64,000 nucleotides of DNA from Saprospiraceae bacterium (GTDB lineage Bacteria; Bacteroidota; Bacteroidia; Chitinophagales; Saprospiraceae). The translations under genes and the position numbers were made by a program. Below are positions 17,103-26,764 of this stretch, piece after piece; positions within the stretch are counted from its first letter, which is position 1, and each line of letters begins with the position of its first letter. Below the pieces are notes generated by a model that saw nothing but the letters and a program-made list of their open reading frames with translations, did no database searches and was not told where the DNA came from. The DNA lies in assembly GCA_020629715.1 (NCBI GenBank), contig JAHDCU010000007.1:1-64000 (forward strand), written 5' to 3'.

Positions 17103-19364
17103 ATGAATACTACCTTAAAATCATTAGTGTTAGCCGCTATTTTAATGTTGCCTTCCAGCCTCATCAAAGCTGGTGAAGGAATGTGGCTGCCATTACTACT
17201 TAAATCTCTTAATGAAGCAGAAATGCAGTCCATGGGAATGAAGCTGACCGCAGAAGATATCTATAGCATCAACCAAGGATCGTTAAAGGATGCGATCGTA
17301 CATTTTGGCGGATTCTGTACGTCAGAAATCATCAGTCCTGATGGATTATTATTGACCAATCATCACTGTGGATATGGTCAGATTCAGTCTCACTCTACCG
17401 TGGAAAATAATTTATTAAAAAATGGATTTTGGGCACAAAATAAAAGTCAAGAACTAGCTAATGCGGGATTGACTGCAACTCTGATCGATCGTATCGAAGA
17501 TGTAACTGCTGTCGCTATGGAAGGTATCACTTCAGAAATGAATAGCGCAGAACGTCAATCTAAAATTGACCGAAACCTTGGATTTTTTAAAGATGATTAT
17601 GAGCTACAATCATATCAAGAAATTGTAATCAAGCCATTTTACAATGGTAATCAATACTTTGCTTTCATCACCACAATATATAAGGATGTAAGACTCGTAG
17701 GTACACCACCTGAGTCTATCGGAAAGTTTGGGAGCGATACTGATAACTGGGTATGGCCACGTCATACGGGAGATTTTTCATTATTCAGAATCTATGCAGG
17801 ACCAGATAACCTGCCAGCAGAATATTCAGATGATAACAAACCATATCAGCCAAAACATTTCCTACCGATCTCTCTGGATGGTGTAGAAGAAGGTGACTTT
17901 ACAATGGTATTCGGTTTCCCTGGACGTACTAATCAATATTTACCTGGGTCTGCCGTGGCTCAAATAAAAGACGTGCTCAATCCAGCTAGAATTGCTATCC
18001 GAGATAAAGCACTTAAGATTATCGATGGCTATATGAGAGCTGATGAAAAAACTCGTCTACAGTATGCTTCTAAATTTGCCAGAGTAGCCAACTACTGGAA
18101 AAAGTGGATAGGCGAAAACCAAGGATTAAATAAGACGAATGCCTTAGCTAAAAAGCAAAAGTATGAAGATGATTTTCAAGAATCTTGCCCTCCAAAATAT
18201 CGAGATCTACTACCACAGATCAATAATCAATATCGTAAACTCGAAGATCATGCTCTTGCAAGAGAATATTACAGAGAGGTCGCACAACGAAATATAGAAA
18301 TCATGCGTATCGTCAATATGGCGAAGCAGATGGGTCGTGCATTCAAAAAGAATGGTACAAAGGGCTATGATGAATTTGTGGATAGAATATCACCAAGGTT
18401 AGAAAGTTTCTATAAAGATTATCGTCCAGAGATCGATCAAGAGGTATTTGCAGCTTTATCAGAAATGTATGTCAATACACTCGGGCAGAAATATAGTCCA
18501 GCGGAGTTTCATACACTACAGTCAACTGAAGATTTCGAGGCTATGGCAGCCGAGCTTTATTCAAATTCTGTATTTACTGATGAAAAAAGAATGAATAAAG
18601 TACTCTTTGCCAGTGCCGAAGTGGCGATAGAAAAAATCAATAACGATCCACTTTATAAATTACAAAGTGCCTGGGATAGTATCTATAAAGACGAAATAGC
18701 AAAACCCTACGACGCGATCCAAGATCGTATCAATATACTGCAGCGCTACTATATGCAGGCGCAGATGGAGACATTCCCTAATAAAAGATTTTACCCAGAT
18801 GCCAACAGTACCATGAGAGTCACTTATGGTAAAGTGAACGGCTACTCACCTAAAGATGCCGTGACTTATAACCCTGTGACATATCTAGATGGAGTCATAG
18901 AAAAATATGTGCCGGATGATTATGAGTTTGATGTAGACAGCAAGTTACTTGAACTATACGAAAACAAAGATTACGGCCAGTATACTGATACCAATGGTAA
19001 AGTGCCAGTCTGCTTTATTGGCACCAATCATACCACAGGAGGTAACTCGGGTAGTCCTGCTATAGATGCACATGGCAACCTCATCGGACTTAACTTTGAC
19101 AGAGCATGGGAAGGTACTATGAGTGACATCAACTATGATGCTTCTATCTGTCGAAATATTATGGTAGATGCGAGATATATTTTATTCATCATCGATAAAT
19201 TTGCAGGTGCTAGTCACCTTATCGATGAGATGAAACTCGTGAGACCAAAACGTGGAATGGCTAAATCCGATAAAGAAATGATACCCAATAAGCCGAATTT
19301 TGATAGAACAAAGCTTGAGCAGAAATCTAAGATCAAAAAGAGTCAAATAAAGGAATATAAATAG
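17103..19364 (+). CDS. S46 family dipeptidyl-peptidase (DPP7/DPP11 type)
   Basis: A 753-residue exported serine peptidase releasing dipeptides from the N-terminus of oligopeptides in the periplasm. I use ATG 17103 because it gives a signal peptide ending IKAGEGMW and fits the promoter. The chymotrypsin-like triad is visible: His in TNHHCGYG (87/88), Asp in HTGDFSLF (224) and Ser649 in GGNSGSP. Arg667 in 'LNFDRAWEG' lies at the S1 position that is Gly in DPP7 and Arg in the Asp/Glu-specific DPP11, so I infer acidic P1 preference. A long helical domain lies between the two halves. It ends before a shared bidirectional terminator. Confidence 0.93.
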   Translation: MNTTLKSLVLAAILMLPSSLIKAGEGMWLPLLLKSLNEAEMQSMGMKLTAEDIYSINQGSLKDAIVHFGGFCTSEIISPDGLLLTNHHCGYGQIQSHSTVENNLLKNGFWAQNKSQELANAGLTATLIDRIEDVTAVAMEGITSEMNSAERQSKIDRNLGFFKDDYELQSYQEIVIKPFYNGNQYFAFITTIYKDVRLVGTPPESIGKFGSDTDNWVWPRHTGDFSLFRIYAGPDNLPAEYSDDNKPYQPKHFLPISLDGVEEGDFTMVFGFPGRTNQYLPGSAVAQIKDVLNPARIAIRDKALKIIDGYMRADEKTRLQYASKFARVANYWKKWIGENQGLNKTNALAKKQKYEDDFQESCPPKYRDLLPQINNQYRKLEDHALAREYYREVAQRNIEIMRIVNMAKQMGRAFKKNGTKGYDEFVDRISPRLESFYKDYRPEIDQEVFAALSEMYVNTLGQKYSPAEFHTLQSTEDFEAMAAELYSNSVFTDEKRMNKVLFASAEVAIEKINNDPLYKLQSAWDSIYKDEIAKPYDAIQDRINILQRYYMQAQMETFPNKRFYPDANSTMRVTYGKVNGYSPKDAVTYNPVTYLDGVIEKYVPDDYEFDVDSKLLELYENKDYGQYTDTNGKVPVCFIGTNHTTGGNSGSPAIDAHGNLIGLNFDRAWEGTMSDINYDASICRNIMVDARYILFIIDKFAGASHLIDEMKLVRPKRGMAKSDKEMIPNKPNFDRTKLEQKSKIKKSQIKEYK

Positions 19365-19388
19365 TCAATACTTCTAATTTTAAAAACC

Positions 19389-19424
19389 AAAAGGGCATCC
19401 ATTCTATCGAGTGGATGCCCTTTT
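19389..19424. terminator. Bidirectional rho-independent terminator
   Basis: AAAAGGGCATCCA at 19389-19401 pairs perfectly with TGGATGCCCTTTT at 19412-19424 around a 10-nt loop, with T or A runs on both sides. It lies between the convergent S46 peptidase and DsbD genes. Confidence 0.92.
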
Positions 19425-19454
19425 TTTATATCAAGAAAACTTAAGCCGATTTGC

Positions 19455-21941
19455 TTAGCTCTTCATTTTTTCAAATGCATCTAAGCTGCAGTTTAAGAAA
19501 GTTTCATACTTATCAATACCAGACTCGTATCCTCTCGGTGAGGAAATCACCTGTTCATCGGGAGTTATAGGGACATAGAGAGGTTGGCTATTTTGTGCAA
19601 AATTAATAATCTGGAAATCTGCCCACTTATTTCCTATATTTCTGATCTTGTCACCTCTTTCTTTGGATACATACATCTCATCTAATTTAGTATCATCATC
19701 AACATATAGCGAAATCAATACAAAATCATTATTGAGTTTTCGCCTTATATCACTATCTACCCAGATAAACTCTTCTGTATTTCGGCAGTTGACACATCCA
19801 TAACCTGTGAAGTCTAGCAATATTGGTTTTTGCTCCTCACGAGCATAAGCAAGACCTTCATAGTAGTCCTTAAAGCAATCAATGTTGTTAGCACATTTTG
19901 TGAAGCTTGGGTATTTAGCTTTTACTTCAGGATCCACCTTTTGAGATGGTAAGAAATAGTTGTAATGCGCAGGAGGTGCTATACCACTAGTTACTTTAGT
20001 AGCAGCATACATTTTAGTCTCATCATTGATCATGAATCCTGTACATAGATATAATGTAAATACCAAGCTTGAGATTGCAAAGAAGGAACGTAATGGTCCG
20101 AGCTTGGTTATTTTACCATCATGTGGAAATCTGATATATCCAAATAGATATAAAGTCATTGCGGCGAATATCAAAATGATGATTCCCATAAAGAGTTCAT
20201 ATCTTAAGAGTCCCCAATGGCTTGTCATATCCGCTACGGATAAAAATTTAAATGCCAGTGCAAGCTCTAAAAATCCCAATACTACCTTAAGGCTAGTCAT
20301 CCAACCACCAGACTTTGGTAGTGAATTAAGCCACGCTGGAAATGCTGCAAACAAGCCAAAAGGTAATGCCAAAGCGGTAGAAAAACCAAGCATCACAGCA
20401 GCCGGGCCAAGGTAACTACCTTGACTAGCAACTTGTACCAAGGCTGTACCAATGATAGGGCCTGTACACGAAAATGATACAATCGCAAGAGTTGCAGCCA
20501 TAAAGAATGTTCCTAATAGACCACCCTTATCCGCCATTTGATCACTCTTAGTGGACCAGCTACTTGGTAACGCTATTTCATAATATCCAAAAAAGGATAT
20601 TGCAAATGCGATGAATATCAAAAAGAAGATCGTATTCGCTATCCAATTAGTGGATAATCTATTTAAAGCTTCAGGTCCAAGTGCTGCAGTTATTAATAAA
20701 CCAATCGTTACAAATATTCCGATAATCGATAGACCATAGATCAATCCATTCACCCAACCTTTTCGCTTTGTATCTTTTGAGAAAAAGCTTACCGTGATCG
20801 GTATCATCGGAAATATACAGGGTAATAAAATTGCAAATAACCCACCTAGAAATCCACCTAGAAAGATACCCCAAATACTATTATCCTTTGCTTCTACTTT
20901 TTCACAATCAGAAATGGGGTTATCACGAGTAGATATAAGATCTTCAATCTTTTGATCCAGTACATTACCTTCTATTTTGATAGAGGTTGCTGCAGCAGCT
21001 TCTTTGTTTGGAAAAAGATTAAAATCTACGCTTGTAGGTGGTAGGCATTTTTCAGCATCACAAGCCATGTAAGTTAGATATCCTGTAATAGCTTGATCAG
21101 GATCACTCACTTTTACATCTTGAGTAATAACAAAAGGCTCATCTGCCAGATATTTGATGACGTTCACTTCAAATAACTTATCATAACCCTCTTTACGTTT
21201 ACCTTGCTCAGCAGATGCTCCAATAGTGCTGTAATGAGCCGCCTCATCATATATAATTTCGGTTGCCACTGGACCATCTTCCGCAGTTTCTTGAGAGTAT
21301 ACCGTCCAACCTTCTGCTATATCTGCCGTATATGTTATGGTATAAGTATCACCATCTTTAGGATTGATATCAATGTTCCAAGTGACAGGCTTGAAAATTT
21401 TAGATTCTGATTTATCATTGACAACCATATCTGAGCCTGTAGCCAGATCTACTCCTTCTATTTTCATAGCTCCAGTATCCGAAGAGACACCTGCAGCCGC
21501 TATTGTAAAATCGTAGCTATCTTTTAGACATCTTTCATCATTACAGGTCATATAGTCTAGATAACCTGTTAGATCAGTAGTATTATCAAGTACTTTTATT
21601 TTTTGAGATATGGTATAGTCCTCATCACCAAGAAATTTAATGACATTCACGTCTTCAAACATCTTGTCTTTACCTTCTTTCTTGTGTCCAGTCTCTACGA
21701 TATCTGATAACGGCTTTATCTTTTCTGGCTCATCGAAAAATATAGAGGTAGGTATAGGACCACCCTCTTCTGTATAATGTGAGTATGTTGCCCACTCATC
21801 ATCGATTTCTCCTGTGAATATCAGCTCATACTCATCATTACCGAGATCTTTAATCTCATGTGTAATTTTGATAGGTTGAAAAATCTGAGCAGAAAGCACA
21901 AAAGTAAAACAAACGGCTATCGCCGTACTTAAATATCGCAT
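19455..21941 (-). CDS. DsbD-family thiol:disulfide interchange protein
   Basis: An 828-residue inner-membrane protein moving electrons from cytoplasmic thioredoxin to exported proteins. In order: signal peptide (1-19), two tandem DsbD-N domains (about 22-150 and 185-310), each with a CxxxxC (TCNDERC, ACDAEKC), a CcdA-like membrane domain (about 350-650) with the redox cysteines in LPCIFPMIP and SFSCTGP, and a C-terminal thioredoxin domain with the CVNC active site. E. coli DsbD has one N-domain; two is unusual. A single-domain homologue is encoded just upstream on the same strand, and both are probably one transcript. Confidence 0.92.
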   Translation of the reverse strand: MRYLSTAIAVCFTFVLSAQIFQPIKITHEIKDLGNDEYELIFTGEIDDEWATYSHYTEEGGPIPTSIFFDEPEKIKPLSDIVETGHKKEGKDKMFEDVNVIKFLGDEDYTISQKIKVLDNTTDLTGYLDYMTCNDERCLKDSYDFTIAAAGVSSDTGAMKIEGVDLATGSDMVVNDKSESKIFKPVTWNIDINPKDGDTYTITYTADIAEGWTVYSQETAEDGPVATEIIYDEAAHYSTIGASAEQGKRKEGYDKLFEVNVIKYLADEPFVITQDVKVSDPDQAITGYLTYMACDAEKCLPPTSVDFNLFPNKEAAAATSIKIEGNVLDQKIEDLISTRDNPISDCEKVEAKDNSIWGIFLGGFLGGLFAILLPCIFPMIPITVSFFSKDTKRKGWVNGLIYGLSIIGIFVTIGLLITAALGPEALNRLSTNWIANTIFFLIFIAFAISFFGYYEIALPSSWSTKSDQMADKGGLLGTFFMAATLAIVSFSCTGPIIGTALVQVASQGSYLGPAAVMLGFSTALALPFGLFAAFPAWLNSLPKSGGWMTSLKVVLGFLELALAFKFLSVADMTSHWGLLRYELFMGIIILIFAAMTLYLFGYIRFPHDGKITKLGPLRSFFAISSLVFTLYLCTGFMINDETKMYAATKVTSGIAPPAHYNYFLPSQKVDPEVKAKYPSFTKCANNIDCFKDYYEGLAYAREEQKPILLDFTGYGCVNCRNTEEFIWVDSDIRRKLNNDFVLISLYVDDDTKLDEMYVSKERGDKIRNIGNKWADFQIINFAQNSQPLYVPITPDEQVISSPRGYESGIDKYETFLNCSLDAFEKMKS

Positions 21942-21981
21942 AGTAGAGCCTTTAAGCTGGTTAGGGTAGATCGAAAGTAGA

Positions 21982-22413
21982 TTATTCTACGGGAATTTCA
22001 AAAATAACATCCTCTGGAGGCAAGCATCTTTTGTCGTCACATGACATATACGTAAAGTAACCTTTTAGAACATCTCCTTCTAGCTTTTCAAATTTCTGAA
22101 CAAAGGTGACATCATCTTTAAATTTAGATACTTCCATTTCAAACAAATCATCAAATGCCGTATAAATTTTTCCCTCTTCTTTTAATTGACCTGAGGCAGT
22201 GGCATTATCGAGTGTGATAGAAGAAGGTATAGGGCCACCTGACGTGGTGTAATGAGAATAAATATTCCATCCTTTTTTGACATCCGCCTTTATATGTAAC
22301 GTGTTTCCGTCAGCTATCTCAAATTCAAACTTAATCGGTGATTTTTTGGATTGTGCAAGCGTAGGGTTACACCAGATAAAAATCGATAATATCGCGAATG
22401 AATAAATTTTCAT
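21982..22413 (-). CDS. Stand-alone DsbD N-terminal-like domain protein
   Basis: A 143-residue exported protein (signal peptide about 1-20, ending PTLAQ) made of one DsbD-N domain. It shares 'KKGWNIYSHYTTSGGPIP' with the two N-domains of the adjacent DsbD and ends with the CxxxxC MSCDDKRCLPP. It probably accepts electrons from, or relays them for, the DsbD encoded 40 nt downstream. It is the third copy of the same domain in the locus, presumably by duplication. Confidence 0.85.
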   Translation of the reverse strand: MKIYSFAILSIFIWCNPTLAQSKKSPIKFEFEIADGNTLHIKADVKKGWNIYSHYTTSGGPIPSSITLDNATASGQLKEEGKIYTAFDDLFEMEVSKFKDDVTFVQKFEKLEGDVLKGYFTYMSCDDKRCLPPEDVIFEIPVE

Positions 22414-22435
22414 AGTTTATTGTTTTCTTATCTAA

Positions 22436-22443
22436 CAAAAATA
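22436..22443 (-). promoter_or_regulatory. -7 box of the dsbD operon
   Basis: On the minus strand TATTTTTG matches TAnnTTTG and ends 22 nt before the ATG of the DsbD-N protein. The -33 element is poor (CTGG about 20 nt upstream). Confidence 0.45.
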
Positions 22444-22500
22444 TCCTAATGAGCAGGCTATATCCAGTATTAGACTTTGATTAATAAAATATTAACTGTA

Positions 22501-23466
22501 CTACAAAAAATGATGCATCAATATTGCCCCTACCAAACATAGGTGTACAAGTTCTTGAGTCATTGCATTTTTAATTTTTAAAAAAATATTACTTAAAAGT
22601 ATACTAAAAGGTATCATCGTGATCAATAGGTATGAGACAGTTAGATATTGACATAAAATCAATCCACCTAGTGAACACAATAATACCCAATATAAAATAT
22701 CAATTTTCTTTTGGGCTTGTATGGTTTTTTTACTCGTCTGAGATCCATAACTGAAAATCGCAAGTAATAATAATAGTACCACGATACTCAAAATCAAAAC
22801 ATGATCTCTACTCCATGTAAGGTCAATAGTTGGAATACTAAATCTCGATATAAAATCATTCTGAATCACAGTATTTAAATCACCAAGCCAATAGTGATAT
22901 ACTGCATAAAACATAAATGGCATGAGTAGGCCAATGAAGTAAATCAAGCGCTCTTTAAACTTAAAAGATCGTAAAATCAGCATTCCTATAAATCCCATAA
23001 TCCAGAATGTGATGTAACTAAATTCTACGAGACTTGAGATTCCTATCAAAAAACTAACATTGAAAATGGTAGCACTAGCGTTGGGTCTTTTATAACAAGA
23101 GAGTAACTCTATCATTGCCCATATCAATAAAAAATTACCTAAAATAAATGGATTCAGCGATAAAAACTTGACCGATACTCCCGTACATAATATAAAGAAT
23201 AATCCAGGTAATAGTGTTATATCCTTGGCCATTCTATTTTTGATAACCAATCTATTGATCATCACCGCAGAAATAAAATAAAAAACAATCGATACAATAT
23301 CAGAGATCAGATTTCCATCCAAGTATCTTGTCAGAAAAGTGTAAAACGAACTTAAATCGGTACTCGGTATCGAATCCTTTGAAAAAGAAGCTACATGAAT
23401 AATGATCGCATAAGGCAATAAAAGTAAGCTGTTGATAAAAAGATTATTTTTGAAAATAGCGATCAA
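22501..23466 (-). CDS. Polytopic membrane protein (DUF6427-like)
   Basis: A 321-residue protein with about ten hydrophobic membrane segments and little else. Size and layout resemble the Bacteroidota DUF6427 family, often near isoprenoid or nucleotide genes; the name is tentative. The start is TTG at 23466, as no in-frame ATG lies upstream. It is transcribed divergently from the polyprenyl synthase, which fits an envelope or lipid role but does not prove one. Confidence 0.7.
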   Translation of the reverse strand: MIAIFKNNLFINSLLLLPYAIIIHVASFSKDSIPSTDLSSFYTFLTRYLDGNLISDIVSIVFYFISAVMINRLVIKNRMAKDITLLPGLFFILCTGVSVKFLSLNPFILGNFLLIWAMIELLSCYKRPNASATIFNVSFLIGISSLVEFSYITFWIMGFIGMLILRSFKFKERLIYFIGLLMPFMFYAVYHYWLGDLNTVIQNDFISRFSIPTIDLTWSRDHVLILSIVVLLLLLAIFSYGSQTSKKTIQAQKKIDILYWVLLCSLGGLILCQYLTVSYLLITMIPFSILLSNIFLKIKNAMTQELVHLCLVGAILMHHFL

Positions 23467-23590
23467 AACCTAATTCATTTATTTATTTCGCTAAGGTACA
23501 AAATTACCCCCCCAAGCAATTATATAAATATTTGATTATCATTTTATCATGGTAGCCGTCTTTGGACTTTAAAGAAAATACTGCTGAATC

Positions 23591-23605
23591 ATTGTTCAGA
23601 ACAAT
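23591..23605. promoter_or_regulatory. Perfect inverted repeat in a divergent promoter region
   Basis: ATTGTTC-A-GAACAAT, 7-bp arms with a single-base centre, between the divergent membrane-protein and polyprenyl synthase genes. The form of a dimeric repressor site; no regulator is suggested by the neighbours. Confidence 0.35.
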
Positions 23606-23677
23606 AGCTTGGATCTAGTGTTGATCTGATCAAATATGTATCTTGTGATCAAGAGCATTGAAACATAGAAACTGCAC

Positions 23678-24652
23678 ATGGCATCAAGCCTGAAAGAAAT
23701 AAAAAATCCTATCCAGGAAGAGTTAAAAATCTTTGAAAAACATTTCAAGGAATCTATGAAATCAAAGGTTGCTTTATTGGATAAAATCATGTACTACATC
23801 GTACAAAGAAAGGGAAAGCAGATCAGACCAATCATGGTATTTTTGAGTGCAAAAGCATGTGGTGAAGTGAAGGACTCAAGCTATATAGCTGCTTCGCTGA
23901 TCGAAATACTACATACAGCATCACTCGTACATGATGATGTGGTAGATGACTCTAGTAAGCGTCGAGGTTTTTTTTCTATCAATGCGCTATGGAAAAATAA
24001 AATCGCTGTTCTTGTAGGTGATTATTTATTTAGCAAAGGAATGCTTCTTAGCTTGGATAATGAAGAGTATGGTCTACTACAGATCGTATCAAAAGCTACA
24101 AAGGCTCTCGTTGAAGGCGAATTGCTTCAAAGTGAAAAGGCCAGGAAATTGGATATTGAAGAGGAGGTTTATTTTGAAATTATCAAACAAAAAACAGCTT
24201 CACTCATAGCAGCAGGTTGTGAAGCCGGTGCCCACTCTGCTACTGAAGATAAAGAGACGATCGAAGTAATGAGGCAATATGGTGAGCATGTAGGTATTGC
24301 TTATCAAATCAAAGACGATTTATTTGATTATGGGGATGAGGATATCGGTAAGCCAAAAGGTATTGATATCAAAGAGAAAAAAATGACCTTACCGCTAATC
24401 TATGCTTTAAACCAATCGTCATGGTTGGAGAAAAGGAAAATAATCAATCTGATCAAGAATAAAAGTGATCAAAGTAAAGCCGTAAAGCAAGTCATCCAAT
24501 TTGTAAAAGATAAAGGAGGTCTACAATATGCCGAATCGAAAATGCTAGAATATCGTGATCTTGCGGTACAAGATCTTGCATCCATACCAGATAGTCCATC
24601 TAAAAGCTCCTTGATAAATCTAGTGGATTTCGTCGTAGAACGACAAAAATAA
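23678..24652 (+). CDS. Polyprenyl diphosphate synthase (trans-isoprenyl transferase)
   Basis: A 324-residue all-helical synthase that chains isopentenyl diphosphate onto an allylic primer. Both Asp-rich metal motifs are present: HDDVVDDSSKRRG (first) and KDDLFDYGDEDIGKP (second), plus KGKQIRP for substrate binding. The length and first motif fit the long-chain (hepta/octaprenyl) class that makes the menaquinone side chain. This fits with mqnC in the window, but the chain length cannot be read by eye. Confidence 0.92.
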   Translation: MASSLKEIKNPIQEELKIFEKHFKESMKSKVALLDKIMYYIVQRKGKQIRPIMVFLSAKACGEVKDSSYIAASLIEILHTASLVHDDVVDDSSKRRGFFSINALWKNKIAVLVGDYLFSKGMLLSLDNEEYGLLQIVSKATKALVEGELLQSEKARKLDIEEEVYFEIIKQKTASLIAAGCEAGAHSATEDKETIEVMRQYGEHVGIAYQIKDDLFDYGDEDIGKPKGIDIKEKKMTLPLIYALNQSSWLEKRKIINLIKNKSDQSKAVKQVIQFVKDKGGLQYAESKMLEYRDLAVQDLASIPDSPSKSSLINLVDFVVERQK

Positions 24653-24659
24653 TCATACC

Positions 24660-25976
24660 CTAATCTAGAATTCTTTCAATCTGAGTACCGATAGCATTGA
24701 GACGTTTATCAATATCTTGGTATCCTCTATCGATTTGCTGTACGTTTTTGATTAAAGAACTTCCCTCTGCCGATAATGCAGCTATCAATAAAGATACACC
24801 CGCCCGAATATCTGGTGAACTCATAGATATTCCTCTAAGGCGATTTTGTCTGGCTAGACCAATCACCGTTGCACGATGCGGGTCACAGAGTATGATCTGA
24901 GCTCCCATATCAATCAACTTATCTACAAAAAACAATCGACTTTCAAACATCTTTTGATGTATCAATACACTACCTTTCGCTTGTGTAGCCATTACTAGCA
25001 ATATACTCATAAGATCAGGTGTAAATCCAGGCCAAGGAGCATCATATACCGTTAAGATAGAGCCATCAATGAAGTTTTCTATTTCATAGACATCTTGTTC
25101 TTTTACAATAATATCATCTCCTTTATACTCTAGATCGAGACCAAATCTTTCAAAGGTCGATGGTATAATTCCTAGTTTTGGGATTTGACAATTTTTAATG
25201 GTTAGTTCTGACTGAGTCATGGCTGCAAGTCCAATAAAACTACCAATTTCTATCATATCTGGAAGTATCCGATGTGTAGTACCTCCAAGTCTCTCTACAC
25301 CTTCTATATGAAGTAAATTTGACCCTACCCCTGTAATCTTTGCACCCATGCGATTGAGCATTTCACAAAGTTGCTGTAAATAGGGCTCACAAGCGGCATT
25401 ATAAATTGTTGTTTTCCCTTGGGCTAACACTGCAGCCATGACTACATTAGCGGTGCCCGTTACAGATATTTCATCCATAAGAATATATGTACCCCGCAAG
25501 CGATCTGCTCCTAGATAAAATTGGTCTGTATTTTCGTTGTAATTAAAGCTAGCCCCCAATTTATTAAGACCATTGAGGTGAGTATCTATCCTACGACGAC
25601 CGATCTTATCACCTCCTGGTTTTGGTAAAAAGGCCTTACCAAACCTGGTCAATAAGGGTCCCAGTAGCATGACGCTCCCTCTTATTTTCTTAGCATTATT
25701 TTGATATTCTTTTGACCCAAAATAATCTAAATCGATATCATCTGCTTGGAAGGTAATCTTATTGTCAGAGTGCCTTGATACTTTTACTCCCAAGCCTTTA
25801 AGGAGTTCTATGAGCTTTCGGACATCAAGAATATCTGGGATGTTATCAATAACTACCTCTTCACTGGTCAGCAATGTTGCACTTAATATCTGTAGTGCCT
25901 CATTTTTTGCGCCTTGTGGCTCTATACTACCCGATACCTTGGCTTCTCCCTGGACTCTAAACGCGAAATCACTCAT
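24660..25976 (-). CDS. murA: UDP-N-acetylglucosamine 1-carboxyvinyltransferase with Cys-to-Asp active site
   Basis: A 438-residue MurA, transferring enolpyruvate from PEP to UDP-GlcNAc, the first committed peptidoglycan step. The family N-terminus 'GSIEPQGAKNEAL' and the loop PGGDKIGRRRID are clear. Residue 123 (codon 25608-25610, GAT) is Asp where E. coli has Cys115, the residue alkylated by fosfomycin. The same change in mycobacterial and chlamydial MurA keeps activity and gives intrinsic resistance. It converges on the polyprenyl synthase gene and has its own promoter, although the envelope genes upstream lie on the same strand. Confidence 0.97.
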   Translation of the reverse strand: MSDFAFRVQGEAKVSGSIEPQGAKNEALQILSATLLTSEEVVIDNIPDILDVRKLIELLKGLGVKVSRHSDNKITFQADDIDLDYFGSKEYQNNAKKIRGSVMLLGPLLTRFGKAFLPKPGGDKIGRRRIDTHLNGLNKLGASFNYNENTDQFYLGADRLRGTYILMDEISVTGTANVVMAAVLAQGKTTIYNAACEPYLQQLCEMLNRMGAKITGVGSNLLHIEGVERLGGTTHRILPDMIEIGSFIGLAAMTQSELTIKNCQIPKLGIIPSTFERFGLDLEYKGDDIIVKEQDVYEIENFIDGSILTVYDAPWPGFTPDLMSILLVMATQAKGSVLIHQKMFESRLFFVDKLIDMGAQIILCDPHRATVIGLARQNRLRGISMSSPDIRAGVSLLIAALSAEGSSLIKNVQQIDRGYQDIDKRLNAIGTQIERILD

Positions 25977-26007
25977 AACTAAATTTGTTTACTACGTTAA
26001 ATTAGTT

Positions 26008-26040
26008 CAAATATAGTAAAAGATAGTAATGTGTATCAAA
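26008..26040 (-). promoter_or_regulatory. Bacteroidota-type promoter of murA
   Basis: On the minus strand TTTG (26037-26040), 21 nt of spacer, then TATATTTG (26008-26015), a close match to -33 TTTG / -7 TAnnTTTG. The murA ATG is 31 nt downstream of the -7 box. Confidence 0.7.
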
Positions 26041-26101
26041 TTGATAATAATGCGCTTGTATTATTATCTTATTCGTATCTATTCAATGAGTATTCGTAAA
26101 A

Positions 26102-26758
26102 TTATCGCTTGTAGCGTTTACGATTTCTGTTATTGCGGCTCCGATTATTATTACGGTGATTACGGTGATTATTACTATTGTTTTGTGGTCTATGACGTTT
26201 GATCGCTTTGGTGTAACCATCTAGATTTTCGTCTTCCGCCAATATTAATTCACCATTAGACATTGCTTTAAGGTCATCCATGATCACAGCATCACTAACA
26301 TAGTGCTCTCTATTCCAGTTTTTATAAGCCATTTTCATAAATGAGCCTATAATCTTGGTAAACTCGATACGCTCTTCGTCATCTTCTACAGCCCTCGCTT
26401 TCTCGATGAGTGTCTGCACATATCTTCCGTAATGTCTAAATCTCTTGATATTAGGTGGATATGACATACCTCCTGGTCGTGGAGCTTCAGAGTCCTTGGA
26501 AGGAATCGGACCATGTGTCGGTATTACTCCAGCCAAATCATAATCGGCAATTTTAAATACTTGTTTCCAAAGCTTCGCCTTGTAGTCCATCGTATTTTTG
26601 GTCTGAGGATTTAATTGATAAACTAAGTCCAAAATCTTTTCTACATATGCTTGCTTGTAATCCAGATCTTTAATAGTCTTGGCATGATTGATCAGTTTCT
26701 GTATATTTCGTCCATATTCAGAAATAATCAGGGGGTCTCGAAGCGAATTATATTGCAT
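26102..26758 (-). CDS. DUF4290 family protein
   Basis: A 218-residue soluble protein of the Bacteroidota family DUF4290 ('LIISEYGRNIQKLINHA', 'KLWKQVFKIADYDL'), regularly found beside murA. The helical domain covers about 1-175. A low-complexity tail (about 190-218) of Arg, Asn, His and Lys is strongly basic and may bind RNA or acidic envelope polymers. Biochemical role unknown. It lies 6 nt after glmS, so it is in the same transcript. Confidence 0.85.
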   Translation of the reverse strand: MQYNSLRDPLIISEYGRNIQKLINHAKTIKDLDYKQAYVEKILDLVYQLNPQTKNTMDYKAKLWKQVFKIADYDLAGVIPTHGPIPSKDSEAPRPGGMSYPPNIKRFRHYGRYVQTLIEKARAVEDDEERIEFTKIIGSFMKMAYKNWNREHYVSDAVIMDDLKAMSNGELILAEDENLDGYTKAIKRHRPQNNSNNHRNHRNNNRSRNNRNRKRYKR

Positions 26759-26764
26759 AGGGTA

